Source: Flectonema sp. DT1601
Taxonomy: Eukaryota; Euglenozoa; Diplonemea; Diplonemida; Diplonemidae
Direction: 5' to 3'
Length of the DNA: 64,000 bases
Assembly (NCBI GenBank): GCA_964019425.1
Contig: OZ025798.1
Location: 1,240,001-1,304,000 of the forward strand
Below the pieces are notes generated by a model. That model searched no databases, was not told the origin of the DNA, and saw only the letters and a program-made list of their open reading frames with translations. Position numbers and translations under genes: made by a program. Below are positions 20,974 through 32,433 of the stretch, in pieces (position 1 is the stretch's first letter; every line of letters begins with the position of its first letter).

Positions 20974-22214
20974 TCAGTTTGACTGCTACCAGTCCAGTTG
21001 GAGTGTTCAGTCAGCTGATTGCGAGTAATTAAATTCATCTGTTGATTTGATTTGATTTGAAGGTTATACTTTTATAATCAGACTTTGAACCTGTCTGTGG
21101 TTCGTTATTTTATAGTACTAGTTACTGTGATTCTGTTGTGTGGTACACCAATACAATTGTTTCTTATGTTGTAGTCCATGCATGTGGTGTGTTACTCCCT
21201 CTCTTCTGTAGTCTGGTATCACTTTGGTAGTCGAAGGACACTAATGAGTAGTCAGTCACATTTATAATTTAATCTTTATGTTTCGGGAGTTGGTGGCGTG
21301 TCTGTCAGGAGCCGAAAAAATGAGATTCCGTTGTTGGGAATCGCGTGGCGATAAATATGTCATCTAATTGATGTCGTTGCGCTAATCTGTTCTTCGGAAT
21401 ACTTTTTCTTTTTTAACTAACTTGGGGAGTCGCTGAGGTCGTTGGTAGTTCCCTGCTGCCATGAAGCGGTTCTCTCTTTGTTCTAAATGGTTCCCTCTTC
21501 CCCCTATTCCTCACATTGTCTGCATGCTATTACAACATCTCTAAAATACATTCTGAAAAGGTGAATAGAAGTGGTGGTAGCTCACCCGAATTCATTTTAC
21601 ATTTCCTTTATGCGGAGTCTTTGAAGTGCGCAAGACATTGAGGATTTTTGTAATATTCTAAAGTGGGTCGATTAACTACCCACAGTGGGGAGTCTTTTGT
21701 ATATTTTGATTGCGAGAGTGAAATTCTCACAAAGGTATTTCTGATATTTGAAGTTCTTAGAGACTGGTTACGAATCTAAGTAGTCAATTATTCTACTTCT
21801 ATGTGGAGGTTCTCTCTGTTTGTTGCTCTCATCTATTGTCTACGCGACACTCTGAAGATTGAATTCCTACAAGTTTTTAATACTTTGAATCCTTTCGAGA
21901 TGATGTGGCGCGTAAGACAGGAGGGCTGTGTGTTTTTTATTTGTTTACTCAACTGACCCACACAATAAGAGTTCCCCCTCATGTTAGAATTACGAGTGGT
22001 TTGCGTAACCGCATCCACATATTAAAAAATAATAATATTCAGAAAGTATTATTGTGACTGAAGACATATAGAATTCTTTCATCTCCAAAAGACAAAAAAT
22101 ATATTGGAACGGAAAGTTGACAATGGCAGTTGCTGTTGAGAACTTTGCAACTCGTCGAATGTAATAACGGTAAATACTTTTTTATCTTTTTCAGTATACA
22201 TGTAGCGGCACAAG
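20974..22214 (+). other. Intergenic gap
   Basis: About 1.2 kb with no supported gene. A short TTGAT tandem lies near 21045. The leader acceptor for the next gene is TTTTTATCTTTTTCAG (AG 22193-22194). Confidence 0.5.
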
Positions 22215-22513
22215 ATGACAACATATTTTGACCCGAATGGGAACATCGTTGATGCAGCAACGGCGCAGATGCTTCACTGCAGTAGCAACTCGACACCAGA
22301 AAGCACTCAGATATTGCCGACCGACTTGCCGCAAACTTTGGAAATGCCAGAAGTGCAAAAGCATCCGCCTCAGCAAGTGCCGATGACTCAGCCGCAACAT
22401 TACCCTCCATCTCCATCTCCTGTTACTCCAGTAAGTAGCGTACCTCCTCAACAACACTTACCAATGTCAGAGTATCGGTCCCCTCATCAACCTCTCCCTG
22501 TTAGCAACCATTC

Positions 22514-22544
<31 letters not shown>

Positions 22545-24323
22545 CACCAACATCAACATCAACACCATCAATCTCATAATAGACAAGGTGCTCCTCAGCA
22601 GTATTCTCAGGAACACCATCGTCATCACCAACATCAACAATCACATTATCCGCAACAACAACAACAGCAACAACAACAACAACAACAACAGCACCAACAA
22701 CATCAACAGCAACAGCAGCCCTCTAATTCTTCGCACCACTCTCAACACTATTTGCAGCACCAGCAAAACCCGCCACATCCGAACATGATGGCGTCCGGGA
22801 GTGTGCCTTCAAAGCAGCCCTCCAGCAACCAGCAGATGTATCAAAATACTGCAGCACCTCTCTCCCATACTTCATCACCGCTACAACACACACAGCAACG
22901 ATATCCGCCAGCTAATCAACCGCCGCCTTCTAATTATAACCAATCGATGCTTCCACAAAGTCAAGTAGCTCCAGGTCCTACAGGAAATGTTTATCAACAA
23001 AATCTCCAACGGCCGTATCCTGTGTTGCCTCCAAAGCAGCCACAACACCAGTCTGCTAACAATTTACCGCAATCACAAGTGGCGCCTTTTCATCCCCACC
23101 AGCATCAACATCACCACCATCATCACCATCACCATCACCACCACCACCATCAGCAGCAGCAGCAACAACACCACCATCAGAATCAGCAACACCAACACCA
23201 GCAACATCACCAAACGCATCACCAGCACCAACATCACCACCATCACCAACATCATCACCATCAGCAGCAACAACCTCAATCACACCCTCTACGAGTTCCA
23301 CAAAGTCAAATATTACCCGGCGGTGTTCACCAGACTCCTCCTCGACATGGAGCTGTGTCCAGCCAACTCGGTATGCCTTCACCTGTCACTTCCCAGAAGC
23401 CCAACAATGCAGTTATGCCGAGCCCTATTTCTGGAGCCTATGCTCAGAGGCGACCAGATGTGTCTCCTCAGAATGACATCTCTTCTAAGCCACTCGGTAG
23501 CTTTACGATGCCGAGTCCCGTTCAAAAGAAGCCATCGGGGAAATCCGGAGGCAGCAATTCGACGCAATCTACTCCGGCTGGTGGCGTTCAAACATCTCCA
23601 AAAGGTCCTCCTCCTCCAATTACTGCCGGCACACCTGCTGTTCCACTAAATAACACTTCTGAGTTATCAATCGATATGCAACTGCGAACAGCTGCTGTTG
23701 TTGAGGAAGAGCCGCGAGTTGAAGCTCTCATTCAACGGGCTGTAGAGAACAAGAAGGAAGAGAACAGCAGCGTTGTGAATATGATTATCAAAGCAACTGC
23801 TGCTGCATCTTCAAAAGGCAGCGGCATCGATGTGAGAGAGTTGAAGGTTTGTTTATTCCTTCCCAGTGCGGAGTATTTATTTATTGATCATTTTGTGAAA
23901 CCCCAAACAGGACCAACTTGAAGAAAAGAATCGCAGCAAAGGAACTGGACACTCAAATGGAGTGAACGGACGATCTGGCAGAGGTGGCGGAGGTAAATCG
24001 AATGATGGAAGAGGCGGAAGGTTTGTTTTAATTTAATACTTCAGAGTGATCACATCTCTTTTATTTATCAAAAGAGAGTCATAAAACTCAAATCAGAAAA
24101 GGAGATGCCTACGGTGGGAAAGGAAGAGACAACAACAGCAACTGGAACTCAAGTAGCTCTGGGAAGAAGGGCGACAGAGGAGGGAAGGGTTCTAAAGATG
24201 GTTTGTATTTTATTTTCAAGACACAACTTATATCTGCAGCTTCTTATCCGAATAACGATATCAAAATAATAAACAGGTCGTCGCGGTTGGTTAAAAAAGG
24301 GAGGAGAGAGGGGAGGCAAGTGA
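22215..24323 (+). CDS. His/Gln-rich disordered protein with Gly/Arg-rich tail, unknown
   Basis: Four exons (22215-23846, 23911-24020, 24097-24200, 24277-24323) give 630 residues. The N-terminus MTTYFDPNGNIVDAATAQML is ordered-looking. Most of the rest is low complexity: two poly-His/Gln blocks (residues about 96-180 and 290-355), proline-rich linkers and repeated SQVAP/SQILPG/MPSP motifs. Near residue 490 a short helical region appears (DMQLRTAAVVEEEPRVEALIQRAVENK), with SVVNMIIKATAAASS after it. The last exons encode a GR-rich tail (RSGRGGGGKSNDGRGGRK), as in many RNA-granule proteins. The small exons were placed by frame and CAG acceptors. The composition suggests a condensate-forming RNA-associated protein; the family is not recognised. 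Confidence 0.75.
22515..23275 (+). repeat. CAT/CAA/CAC triplet repeats encoding poly-His and poly-Gln
   Basis: Two clusters (about 22515-22715 and 23090-23275) of imperfect CAT, CAC, CAA and CAG triplets. Several alternative frames stay open across them, which explains the overlapping Asn- and Ser-rich shadow frames. Confidence 0.9.
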
Positions 24324-25045
24324 ACTCCGTGAGCACCGTACTTCCCTCGCTATTCATTCTGTCTGACGGCATTACACGTCACGAATACTCAACGTGAATA
24401 TCTGACTAGTAGTTTGGGTTATTCCTGTGCTAGCGGCTGTTTCATTTTCTGAAAATATAATCTTTGTTAAGATCCGCAGAAACCTCTAAAAAGGTTTGTG
24501 TGGAATCAAAACGGGTTTGTAAGGATAATAGTTTTTTTGATTCACTTTCCGTTTTTTTTTTTTTTTTTGTTGTCTCTCCTTTTTTCCCCCACCGTGTATT
24601 GAATAAAATGATAACTAAATAATATATGTAAAGAACTGAAATCCCACTGAGTAGTTTGCAAGTAGTTTGTTGTTTCAGTAAGAAGCAAGTTGCTTGTACA
24701 GATCGGTTGAGCGCGAGTTGCATTTGTGCTTCAAATTGGTTTTAAACACCCAGTGAGTAGTTAGTCGAGCACAGAGGGGATTGTACTTATTACTATTTAC
24801 TAGCCCACTTACATGCTGTACTAATTATTGGGATGAGGAATTACAACTCTTCATCACAATCCAATAGTTCGGTATTGTTATGTAGTCGTTTTTTATAATT
24901 TACTTGTTGTAGGAACTTTCTCATTCCGATAACCCAAACAAAAAAAAAAAAAAAAGAAGAAGAAGCCGTATTTAACATGGAAAGAATCCTTATTTTTTAT
25001 TAGATTTCTTTTCTTTTCTAAAAGCTGCTTCATTTAAGAAAGTAT

Positions 25046-25084
<39 letters not shown>

Positions 25085-26004
25085 TGTGTGAAATAAAGTC
25101 GTAGCACACTATATATTCTTGCTTTTTTTTCTTCTTTTTTTCCTCTTTTTTTATTATTTAACTTCAGTCTTTTTTTTCTTTACTTCTATAAGACTAGGAT
25201 ACGTTTCTTTTCTGGTCTTTTTGTTGTAATCTTGCCCTCCTTGCTTCCCGACCTGACTTAGCTGAGGGAGGTTTACTCTTATTCTCGCCCGGCAGTGCGT
25301 GTTGACTCTTTATCCGGGAAAAAAAAAAAAAAAAAAAGGAATAAAATAAATCTCGTCAGCTGTTCGTTTCTCGTCGCCTTGGGGCAGAGTTTGAGGAAGT
25401 TTTTTTTTTGTTTTTGTTTTTTTTGTTTTTTTTTTTTTTAAAGTGTTCAGAAAGATTGTCCAATTGAAGTGTTGAAATGTAGTAGAGAACATAACTCTTT
25501 GAAAAGAAGACACAACAATATACACAAAAACCACAACTGGTATAATGTATTTTGATATGAACACTTTTGGTTAAACGGAACTGCAACTACCTCGTGAAAA
25601 TGACGTTCTCTAGCCCGCAGCTCTTAAGATTTGTAACGAACAGCAACGAGAAGGGAAAAAAACACTACCGCGGACTGTAGTGTAGAACGAACAACTTGTA
25701 ATATTTTTATAAAGTTCTTTATGTTCTCTTGATTTAAAGATGCATAAAAATTGATTGTTAACAGTCAACCAGTTAAGAAAAGAAAACTAAAAAATACAAC
25801 AACCCATGCCACGGCGATTTCTGAATGCCGTTTTTCGTTAACACCGCGCAATGCTTGCTTATTTGTTTGTCCGTTGTCGTTCCTTACTTTATGTTTTTAC
25901 GACAGATATTTAGGGGCGTCTTTGATGGTGAACAAATACTGTTGAGTATTGTCTGGAGGGGAATTCAATGAGATAATTTCCAATTCTTCAGACTAAACAA
26001 AAAG
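24324..26004 (+). other. Long intergenic gap rich in homopolymers
   Basis: About 1.7 kb without a supported gene. It holds T runs near 24549 and 25427, A runs near 24942 and 25319, and the 34-base A run at 25047-25080. Short frames here are Lys- or Phe-rich translations of the homopolymers. Confidence 0.5.
25047..25080 (+). repeat. Poly(A) tract, 34 bases
   Basis: Longest homopolymer in the window, in the gap upstream of PEX11. No LINE- or retrogene-like sequence was seen next to it. Confidence 0.95.
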
Positions 26005-26745
26005 ATGGCAGCGATACCCTGCGGTGTCAACAGTGCTGAAGTAGTAGCAGCAGGAGTTCTGTTGGGGAAGATCGATGCGGTCGATAAGTTAGCGAAGGTG
26101 ACAATGAACGCGGCTAAAGTTATCTCAGAAGTCTCAACCGATACTGAGACAAGCAAACAGGCGGCTGATGTCGGAAAAACATTTCAAGATGGAAGATCGA
26201 TGATGAGAATCGGTCAGTGGGTTAGAAATTCTCAAAATCTTCAAAAGGCCATCGACGGCTACTCTGGCGCATCATCTGATGTGAAGTCGAAGAAGTTCGT
26301 CGAAGTCTTGAGACACGCCAGTAACTTGGGATACGTCTTAGGAGACAACATTGCGTTCTTATCAAAGCAAGGAGTGTTAGCAAGAGATGCTGACCCTGCT
26401 GCTTTAGCGTCGAAGAGATTCCAACTCGCAATGTTCTCAACCGACGCAGTTATCACATCGATGGCTCTTCGAACTAATCCATCGCCTCGCTTGCAACAGC
26501 AACTCGTAAGAAATATTGCTGATGTGTTGATGGTTTTGAACAGAACAAAATTATGCTCTTCTTATGAGGCCAACGTGCCTAGTTGGTTCCCTGCGGCATG
26601 CGGACTGCTCAGTGGTATGTCATCTCCTTAGGTACTTGTGATGGTATTTTGAGTAACAATTTATAACAAACAACAAACAGGATCTATTGCTGTGAAACAC
26701 TTGGTAGATGACGCTGTGAAAGAAGAGAAGACGAAACGCAAGTAG
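26005..26745 (+). CDS. PEX11: Peroxin 11 family protein (peroxisome/glycosome proliferation)
   Basis: Exons 26005-26614 and 26681-26745 give 224 residues. PEX11 is a peroxisomal membrane protein that elongates and divides the organelle. Family features are the amphipathic N-terminal part with RSMMRIGQWVRNSQNLQKAI, the YVLGDNIAFLSKQGVLA segment and a C-terminal hydrophobic stretch (WFPAACGLLSG) ending in a basic tail (KEEKTKRK). An alternative splice from GT 26742 to the TAG at 26799-26801 would replace the stop with an acidic tail VEVRPAEEWDVF and a serine run ending at 26862. The donor (GTAGGT) is atypical, so I keep the shorter form. ATG 26005 is 13 bases after AATTCTTCAG. Confidence 0.75.
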
Positions 26746-27565
26746 GTCTTACGAAGTAATTGTACTCAAACGTAAGTAAGACTTCTCGTCTATTTTCGTA
26801 GAGTCGAAGTCAGACCCGCAGAAGAGTGGGATGTGTTCAGTAGCAGCAGTTCATCGCATTAATAGAAACCTGGTTCTGGTGCCTTCACAAAGTTCGAATT
26901 ACTCGTCTTTGGGTGGATTGGTGTCTGCGATATTGTCAGCTATTCGATAGCTTCCCGCCCCGTAGGGTTTTGGTAAAAAACTTTAAAAAAGAAAAGAAAA
27001 AAAAAAAAAAAATGCATCCCACGCCATAGAACTTTCTCCGCAGTTATTCGAACCCTTTCCTCTGTTTGGTTTGTTTTTGGAGCGGAGCTTTTGTGCCATT
27101 CGGTCGGTCGTCTAACTGAACTGATTGTGTGCGAGTCACTTAACCTTCTCGCTTCAAGCAGAAGTACAGACGGACGGTATGAGAGAGCTGCATTAGGCAT
27201 CTCTGTAAACTTACGTTCGATTCTTTTTTTAATTTTCTTTTTCTAAACTAGAGTGGATTACCCTTTCCTGGCAGTCGGAACCTCTTAGTGATTGGAGACT
27301 TTTATGTGACAACCCTTTTTTATAAATTAATTTAGAGAATGACCTAACTAATTGTTGACAATAAAATAAAAATATTTCTATTACTCTGTGAACTGAGAAG
27401 AAAGTATACGAGAAAGTCACGTGTTGTCACCTGTCTGCTTCTGAGAGGACTTTATAAAGTTGCTCAGTAATGATTTTGTTGTGAATTTATTTATTGAAGT
27501 CTCATTTGATAGCAAATTATTATTTTATTTTCTTTAACAAGAAAATATTTTTTAAATTGAATGAA
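26746..27565 (+). other. Intergenic gap
   Basis: About 800 bases; the first 117 may include an alternative last exon of the PEX11 gene (26802-26862). The rest shows no gene. An A run lies near 27000. Confidence 0.5.
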
Positions 27566-27958
27566 ATGAATGAAATACCCGCAGTAAAAGGATGGTTTCT
27601 TGGCATCGTATCTGACGTTGTCAGTGCCGGTAAGAACGCAGCAGAACAGGCGGCGCAAGCGACGGAAGGAACTGGTGAAATGTTCGCTGCTGCGTATGAG
27701 AAAGTTGGTACCGTTGGAGTGAATTTAAAAAACAATATTCAATCTCAACTAGTAAAGCAACCAATTAGTTGTGAAGTTCCTTCCAGGAAGTTAAATATCA
27801 CTTCTGTAAATGAATCGGATTCAATGAGTGAAATCATCTCTGAATTTCCATTCCCACCATCACATCATAAAGATCCAAAACTCAATTCAAATTCAAATTT
27901 CGCAAACCTTCCAGTTGAGGAGCTACTTCAGAACGACATTGACATAGAGGCGGAATAG
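27566..27958 (+). CDS. Small protein, unknown
   Basis: 130 residues from ATG 27566, a methionine followed by NEIPAVKGWFLGIVSDVV. The first half is alanine-rich and probably an amphipathic helix (SAGKNAAEQAAQATEGTGEMFAAAYEK); the second half is polar and disordered with an acidic end (LLQNDIDIEAE). An out-of-frame ATG AAA TGA at 27561 precedes and abuts the start, so a two-codon upstream ORF would be met first. The AG at 27540-27541 in TTTCTTTAACAAG could be the leader acceptor, but it is weaker than most here. Family unknown. Confidence 0.6.
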   Translation: MNEIPAVKGWFLGIVSDVVSAGKNAAEQAAQATEGTGEMFAAAYEKVGTVGVNLKNNIQSQLVKQPISCEVPSRKLNITSVNESDSMSEIISEFPFPPSHHKDPKLNSNSNFANLPVEELLQNDIDIEAE

Positions 27959-28144
27959 CCATCGGAACCAAATTGATTTCGCTATCTCTGTCTTATTTGA
28001 TGTTTATTTCTATTACGGTACTGTTCGTTAATATATTGAAACTTTGTAGCTCTTGGGCTGACAGTTTCAAATTATGATTCGTCTCTTCAAATCATTTTAG
28101 TACCACTACCAGGTAAGGGTTGGGAAATCGACCCCCCCACGAAG

Positions 28145-28411
28145 ATGCCAATGCTGAGGCTTTCAGCTGGTGGGAACAGCGGTAACGGGAAAGCAACAAA
28201 ACATAAGAAAGAAGATAAAAATATGTCTCTGAAGGATGACTTTCTAAAGCGACACCTCGCAAGTATGTCAGATTTTTTGTTTTCACTTTTTATCAAATCG
28301 ACATCCGATAACAACAACTAACTTGCAGACGATTATCTCTTTAAGAAAAGACATTCAATCGGATTAGTAGGTTTAAGTAAAAGTGATCTGGTTGACATGG
28401 GAGACTTATGA
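28145..28411 (+). CDS. Very small basic protein, two exons, unknown
   Basis: Exons 28145-28262 and 28329-28411 give 66 residues (MPMLRLSAGGNSGNG ... SLKDDFLKRHLAND ... VGLSKSDLVDMGDL). The donor is GTATGT and the acceptor TAACTTGCAG; frame is preserved across the junction. A pyrimidine/AG site (CATTTTAG, AG 28099-28100) precedes the ATG by 44 bases. The frame is also open upstream of the ATG to the acceptor. No family recognised; it could also be the end of a longer unrecognised gene. Confidence 0.5.
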
Positions 28412-28820
28412 AATAATATTTAACCAATCCAATCACAACAACAACAGAACAGAAGCCGCTATTCCACACACACAACTCTATGCAGAAGATGGTCAATCGA
28501 ATATCTTTGGGAGATATTTAAATGAGCTGATCTATTTACCTTCTGACCAATACTTACACTTCTGTTACACAGAACCTGTTTTGGTTTGTTAGTACGCATT
28601 GACGTACACAATGTTGTGTTCCGCATCGTCTCAGTTAGTTTTAAGGGACCCTTTAGTAGTATAGCTGCCGTCATGTTGTTTATCACTCAGAGATCAATTA
28701 TAAATGTTGGGAGTAGAGGAACAGTAGCCGTGTGGTTATCTTTTCGTAGGACGGCACAAGTGAATTATCTTCAGTTTGTTATTTTTAGTCAGCTCATTCT
28801 ACTCTCATCAGGTGGTCACA
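28412..28820 (+). other. Intergenic gap
   Basis: 400 bases; a short open frame at its start is not supported. The leader acceptor for the next gene is TTCTACTCTCATCAG (AG 28810-28811). Confidence 0.5.
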
Positions 28821-31800
28821 ATGGATGACGTCCTCGACACAGAGATGACGTTGCGCGACTTGAGAAGCAGCCTGCCTGTGACACCTTCACCAAAGAGAAG
28901 TAAGGCAAAGGTCTCTTCACCGCAAGACATGAAGGGACGCGTATCTCCAAAACGGGTGTGTTATTACTTTTTGTTATTATTTTCGTTAGAACTGTTGCTT
29001 TAGACAAACAGAGCAAGTACCTGTCTCCAATCGCACGTATTCGAAAACACTTTGTTAACCAAACAGGATGAAGGCCGTCGTCATACAGCCTCAGCGATGA
29101 ATAAAATATCTTTGGGAAGCCATGGGCAAGACAGCCCGAGTCCCAGCGCGTTCAGCAGGAGATCGACAGCACAGTTCTCTGGTAGTCGAAGGGCCACCGC
29201 ACAGGAACAAGAGATCAGAGTTTTGAGGGATCGAATTAATAGAGATAAGAGGCATTCATCAATTGGGTTTGTTTTTTAATTTAATATTTATATTCTTATC
29301 ATACAATCAAAGTGTTTTCAAATACAACAAACAGCGCTGACCGTAGAAATGAATCAGTTGTCAGTCTTTACGCAGACCGCGATATCGAGGCGTCCATCGA
29401 AACCCTTCGAAGGGAACAAATTAGTAGCAGCGGAACAATAAATCATTTAAATGACGTCGTTAGACAACTAGAAAGTGAGAAGAATGAACTTCGCAGTGTC
29501 TGCCTGAAGAAGGTCGAGTTGGATAAGAAGCTTCTCCGACTAAAAGAAGAAACGATGGAACTCAGAGCGCAGTTGGAAGATTCTAACTCGCAATTACAGA
29601 AAGAAAAACTTGAGAAAGTACAGCTGCTGACGCAACAAAAACAACACATGTCACTCGCTCAGGGTGAGAACAATCGTCAAATTCTCTCTCTAAAAGAACA
29701 ATTACATACTTCGAAAGAACTCGAACAGGCAGCAGCTGAAGAACTTGAACAGGTTTGATCATTAATAACATTATTTATTCTTAACCATCTGTAACTTATA
29801 ATTATTTAAATATAAAAACAGGCAACTCGAGAATTCGAACTGCGGAAGTCACAACTGTTGGAATTTCTTGACTCTGAAAAGACTGAAAAACAGAATATGA
29901 TCGCAGATTATCGACAGGAAACTGATGTTGTTATTAACGAATTGCAGGGAAGAATTAAAAAACAACAAAAAGCTATCAAAGTCAGTAATAGAGTTGAAAC
30001 TGAACTTCGAAACAATTTAATTGAAATGGAAGGCCGAGTGCAGGTAGAAGTCAAACAGCTGAAGACTCTGCAGGGAGACTACGAGAAGCAGAAAGAAGAA
30101 AGTCGAAAGGAACTTCAATCAGAACGGTCTCGACACGAGACTGACGTTGAGAAATTAAATGCGGAAATATCTCATTTACAAAGTGAGTTGTCTCGAATGA
30201 CAAATCAATACCAGCAGTCGTTACTTCAAAATGACGCAAACAGTAGACAACTTCATCAGCAACTTCACAGAGAACGCGAGAAAACAGAATCCACTCTTCA
30301 CGACGCTGCAACATCTAACAATCAGGAGATTAGTCGACTTCAATTAGAAATAGATGGACTTAAAGGAGAGCTATCGAGTACAACTGAAGGATATTCTTTA
30401 ACGATGAGTAGAGTTAGTGAGAAGAATGAAGAACAGTTAGAAGGTCTCAGACGTGAATTAGAAACTCTTAGAAAAGATAAATTATTATCACTCGAAGAAC
30501 AGCGAGAGGAGCGCGACCGATTGGCATCTGACTTCGGTCAGAAGTCGAGTCAGCTCCAAGAACACGCTGAGCAACTTCGATTGGAAGTCAACACCGAAAA
30601 GACGAGTCGGGCTGAAATCGAAACAGAGCTCCAGGCCACTCGCCTAAAAGTTGAACAGCTGACGGGAGATCTTCTCATGTCGCGGAAGAAAGCCGAAGGC
30701 CAGTCAGATGCTTCCCGAGAGTCCCTCCGAACGCTGGAGAAGAAACTTTCTTCCGAATTGCAGAGAATGCGAAAAGAGAATGTGATTCAGGAGAATACAG
30801 AAAAGGAATTACGCGCTGAAATCTCTCGTCTTGGTGATGAGCAGCGCCGCTTGGAGGACTCAGTCGTTGTCGCCGAGCAGAAGGGAAAGCACGCTGAGAG
30901 TGACGCAATTAGAAAACTTGAGTCTGAGTTAATAAATGCAAATCACAAGTCTGCAACTACAGAGTCAGTAAATCGTGATTTAGAAGCCAAACTCGACAGA
31001 CAACAAAACAAGAGACTCGAACTCGAAGAAGGAGTCGCCGTTGCTAAAAACACTGCTGAAGAAGAGCGTTCAGCTCACCGTGAAGTCATTTCCCAGCTCG
31101 AGCAGCAGACTTCTACACTCCGTGAAATGGAAGAAAGTGAAAGTTCTCTTCGAATTGCACATCAGAAATTAATTCATCAGCAGGAGGAATATCTTTCTCA
31201 AATTAGAAAGATGACTTCGAATGCCGCGGAAAGAGAGACGTCTCTAAATATCTGCGAAAGTGAGAAGTCACAACTACGCGAAGAGATGATGACAATCAGA
31301 AATGAGAACTCGAGTCTGCAGACTGAAATTAATCGAATTCATGAGGAGTTTAGTAACAAACTAGTTCTGGCAGATAGAAAGTTCACAACTGAATTAGGAA
31401 GAATGGAACACCAATTAGATGAGTTTCGTAAAGAGAAGCGAGTCATGGAGTTAGCATGCGAGGAATCTGAGATTTTGATCACGAAGTTGAAAGAAGAACT
31501 TCAGAGGACTCAGGAAGAAGCAGAGAACATGCAGCAGGTCTGGAGAGAACGAAACGAGCTCACTTCTCGCGAGCAAACTCATTTTGGGAGGAAGCTGCAG
31601 GTTCATGTTGAGGAACTCTGTTCAAGAGTAGAAACTCTCACAGAGGAGAAACAGCGAGACAAGAGAGAGTTTGCAACGAAATATCGCAAACTTGAAACGC
31701 AGCTGTCAGAACTACGTCACGAGAAGGACACAGAGGCTGCGGAAACTGTCGGATTGCGAGAAGAAGTTCGAGCAAAGGATGACTTGCTGAGTGACAAGCA

Positions 31801-31987
31801 ATCAACGATCTTGTTGTTGCAATCGAAGCTTCAAAGTCGGATAAGTGACATGAACAGGAACGAGAATGACATCAAAGACATGACTCGAAGACTTCAACTC
31901 GCTAGAAGTGAAGTCAGCAAACGAGAGAGTGAAGTGTCGCAGTTGCAATCGAAGTTACGAGTGAGCGACGTTTCGTTTTCTGGCTGA
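28821..31987 (+). CDS. Long coiled-coil protein, unknown
   Basis: Four exons (28821-28955, 29067-29266, 29335-29752, 29822-31987) give 972 residues. Residues 1-110 are disordered, basic and Ser/Pro-rich (SLPVTPSPKRSKAKVSSP; SPSPSAFSRRSTAQ), with possible proline-directed phosphorylation sites. From about residue 115 to the end the protein is an almost unbroken heptad coiled coil (for example RELETLRKDKLLSLEEQREE and RKLETQLSELRHEKDTE), a myosin-tail- or CEP-like rod. The reading ends LRVSDVSFSG; a GTGAGC just before the stop might be an unused donor. ATG 28821 is nine bases after AG 28811. Function unknown; a structural role at cytoskeleton, basal body or chromosome is possible. The following gene is also a coiled-coil protein. 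Confidence 0.8.
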
Positions 31988-32433
31988 AAATAATTTAATC
32001 GACTTCCGGCCATCCTTTCAACTCCCCGACCATCTGTATCCGCGGAATAGAAATATAATTAGATTTCCCCTTTTATAATAAATACTACCAGCAACACTTT
32101 AGAAATAATACAACACAAGTAGCACTGAGCCACAAGTTGTTTACACACCACGCTGATAGAAACACTTCAGTTTGATGGTACGCAGTCAGCCAAACATCTT
32201 CTGGAAAGAACTTATCTTCCGCTCCCTTTATGGGATTAATTACGTGCGTCCTGTACAATTGTTTAACAAACTGACGAAAGTTAGAAGACGTGAGCTGTGT
32301 GCTGCACAACATTATGATTTCTTTCTATTTTCCATCCACAGCCTCAACTCTCCATGTGCAGGTGATAGATATGTATATTTCCTTTTTCACTTGTGTTTTG
32401 ATTTACTCTCTCGCGGTAGTACATTTTAAGAAA
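31988..32433 (+). other. Intergenic gap
   Basis: About 450 bases. Two pyrimidine/AG sites precede the next gene, at 32340-32341 (TTTTCCATCCACAG) and 32418-32419 (CTCTCGCGGTAG). The second is 14 bases from the ATG and avoids an upstream ATG that lies between the two. Confidence 0.5.

Noticed and set aside
25047-25080. Poly(A) run as the tail of a retrotransposed copy
   Set aside because: No coding or element-like sequence precedes it, and similar A and T runs occur in many gaps on both strands.
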